The notes beneath the pieces are model-generated. The model had not been told where the DNA came from. It saw only the letters and a list, made by a program, of their open reading frames with translations, and made no database searches. From contig JBKPNX010000112.1 of the NCBI GenBank assembly GCA_046732855.1, positions 1 to 33,537 of the forward strand: DNA of 33,537 nucleotides. The letters are read 5' to 3'. Of the stretch, positions 32,444 to 33,537 are shown in pieces. Numbering within the stretch: the first letter of the stretch is position 1; every line of letters begins with the position of its first letter. Source of the stretch: JBKPNX01 sp046732855 (GTDB lineage Bacteria; Pseudomonadota; Alphaproteobacteria; Geminicoccales; Geminicoccaceae). Both the position numbers and the translations under genes were made by a program.

Positions 32444-32444
32444 C

Positions 32445-33305
<861 letters not shown>

Positions 33306-33306
33306 G

Positions 33307-33537
33307 TCACGCGTCCTCGCCTTCGGGTTGATCGGTTTCGCGGCGGCGCGGCTGCAGCAACTTGGCGACTACGCCGGTCCAGCCGGTCTGGTGCGAAGCG
33401 CCCACCCCGCGCCCGCTGTCGCCGTGGAAATACTCGTAGAACATCACGTGGTCGCGAAAATGCGGGTCGTTCTGCAGCTTCGGCTGATCGCCGAACACCG
33501 GCCGCCTGCCCTGCGCGTCGCGCAGGAAGATCCGGGT
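33307..33537 (-). CDS. Glucosidase of GH63/MGH1 type (partial, C-terminus only)
   Basis: The last 76 residues of a gene that enters from the right edge. It reads TRIFLRDAQGRRPVFGDQPK, then HFRDHVMFYEYFHGDSGRGV, GASHQTGWTGVVAKLLQP and a charged tail. This is the conserved C-terminal end of bacterial MGH1-like/GH63 (alpha/alpha)6 glucosidases, where the general-base segment EYFHGDxGxGxGASHQTGW is found. The substrate is unknown; relatives act on mannosylglycerate, glucosylglycerate or other glucosides. It lies directly upstream of the SDR. Confidence 0.72.
   Translation of the reverse strand, partial: TRIFLRDAQGRRPVFGDQPKLQNDPHFRDHVMFYEYFHGDSGRGVGASHQTGWTGVVAKLLQPRRRETDQPEGEDA

Overview
This window is GC-rich, gene-dense DNA with a typically alphaproteobacterial gene content: FixJ-like response regulators, a PAS sensor kinase of rhizobial type, a short 6-phosphogluconate dehydrogenase, DoxX and DUF1344 proteins. 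It looks like a Hyphomicrobiales/Bradyrhizobium-type chromosome. No species can be named from sequence reading alone. No tRNA, rRNA or CRISPR array was seen.

Layout. (1) 1-3110: the N-terminus of a membrane-bound PAS sensor kinase, a LysR regulator convergent with a peroxiredoxin-like gene, and the frameshifted stub of a second peroxiredoxin-like gene. (2) 3483-5660: a glycogen-debranching-type glucosidase. (3) 5720-6237: fused remnants of IS3-like and IS630-like transposases. (4) 6257-19028: eleven genes on the minus strand, tightly packed with several 1-4 base overlaps. They cover almost the whole pentose phosphate pathway plus its link to glycolysis: HAD phosphatase, transaldolase, glucose-6-phosphate isomerase, DUF2090 protein, 6-phosphogluconate dehydrogenase, transketolase, glucose-6-phosphate dehydrogenase, Cof-type HAD, 6-phosphogluconolactonase (with an in-frame amber codon), ribulose-phosphate epimerase, and a ribose-5-phosphate isomerase/gluconokinase fusion. 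(5) 19394-23830: a regulatory stretch with many broken genes. It holds a FixJ-like regulator, its decayed tandem duplicate, a receiver-only regulator, and a truncated winged-helix/ATPase regulator. (6) 23949-31259: a stress or detoxification region with a small secreted protein, a haloacid dehalogenase-like HAD, DoxX, a quinone-oxidoreductase-like MDR protein, an alpha/beta hydrolase with an Asp nucleophile, and a divergent RclA-like flavoprotein / RclC-like DUF417 pair. (7) 31463-33537: aquaporin, SDR dehydrogenase and the C-terminus of a glucosidase.

The most interesting signal is non-coding. Six intergenic sites carry three direct repeats at an exact 10-base period (TTTACC, N4, TTTACC, N4, TTCACT, usually followed by CGG). 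Five of them are followed about 20-22 bases later by a TGTAAT-like hexamer. The sites point at the pentose phosphate operon, a frameshifted secreted gene, the small secreted protein, the haloacid dehalogenase, the flavoprotein operon and the DUF417 gene. I infer a regulon in which one regulator, perhaps of the OmpR/winged-helix type, couples NADPH supply through the pentose phosphate pathway to redox and electrophile defence. Neither the regulator nor the inducing signal is proven by the sequence.
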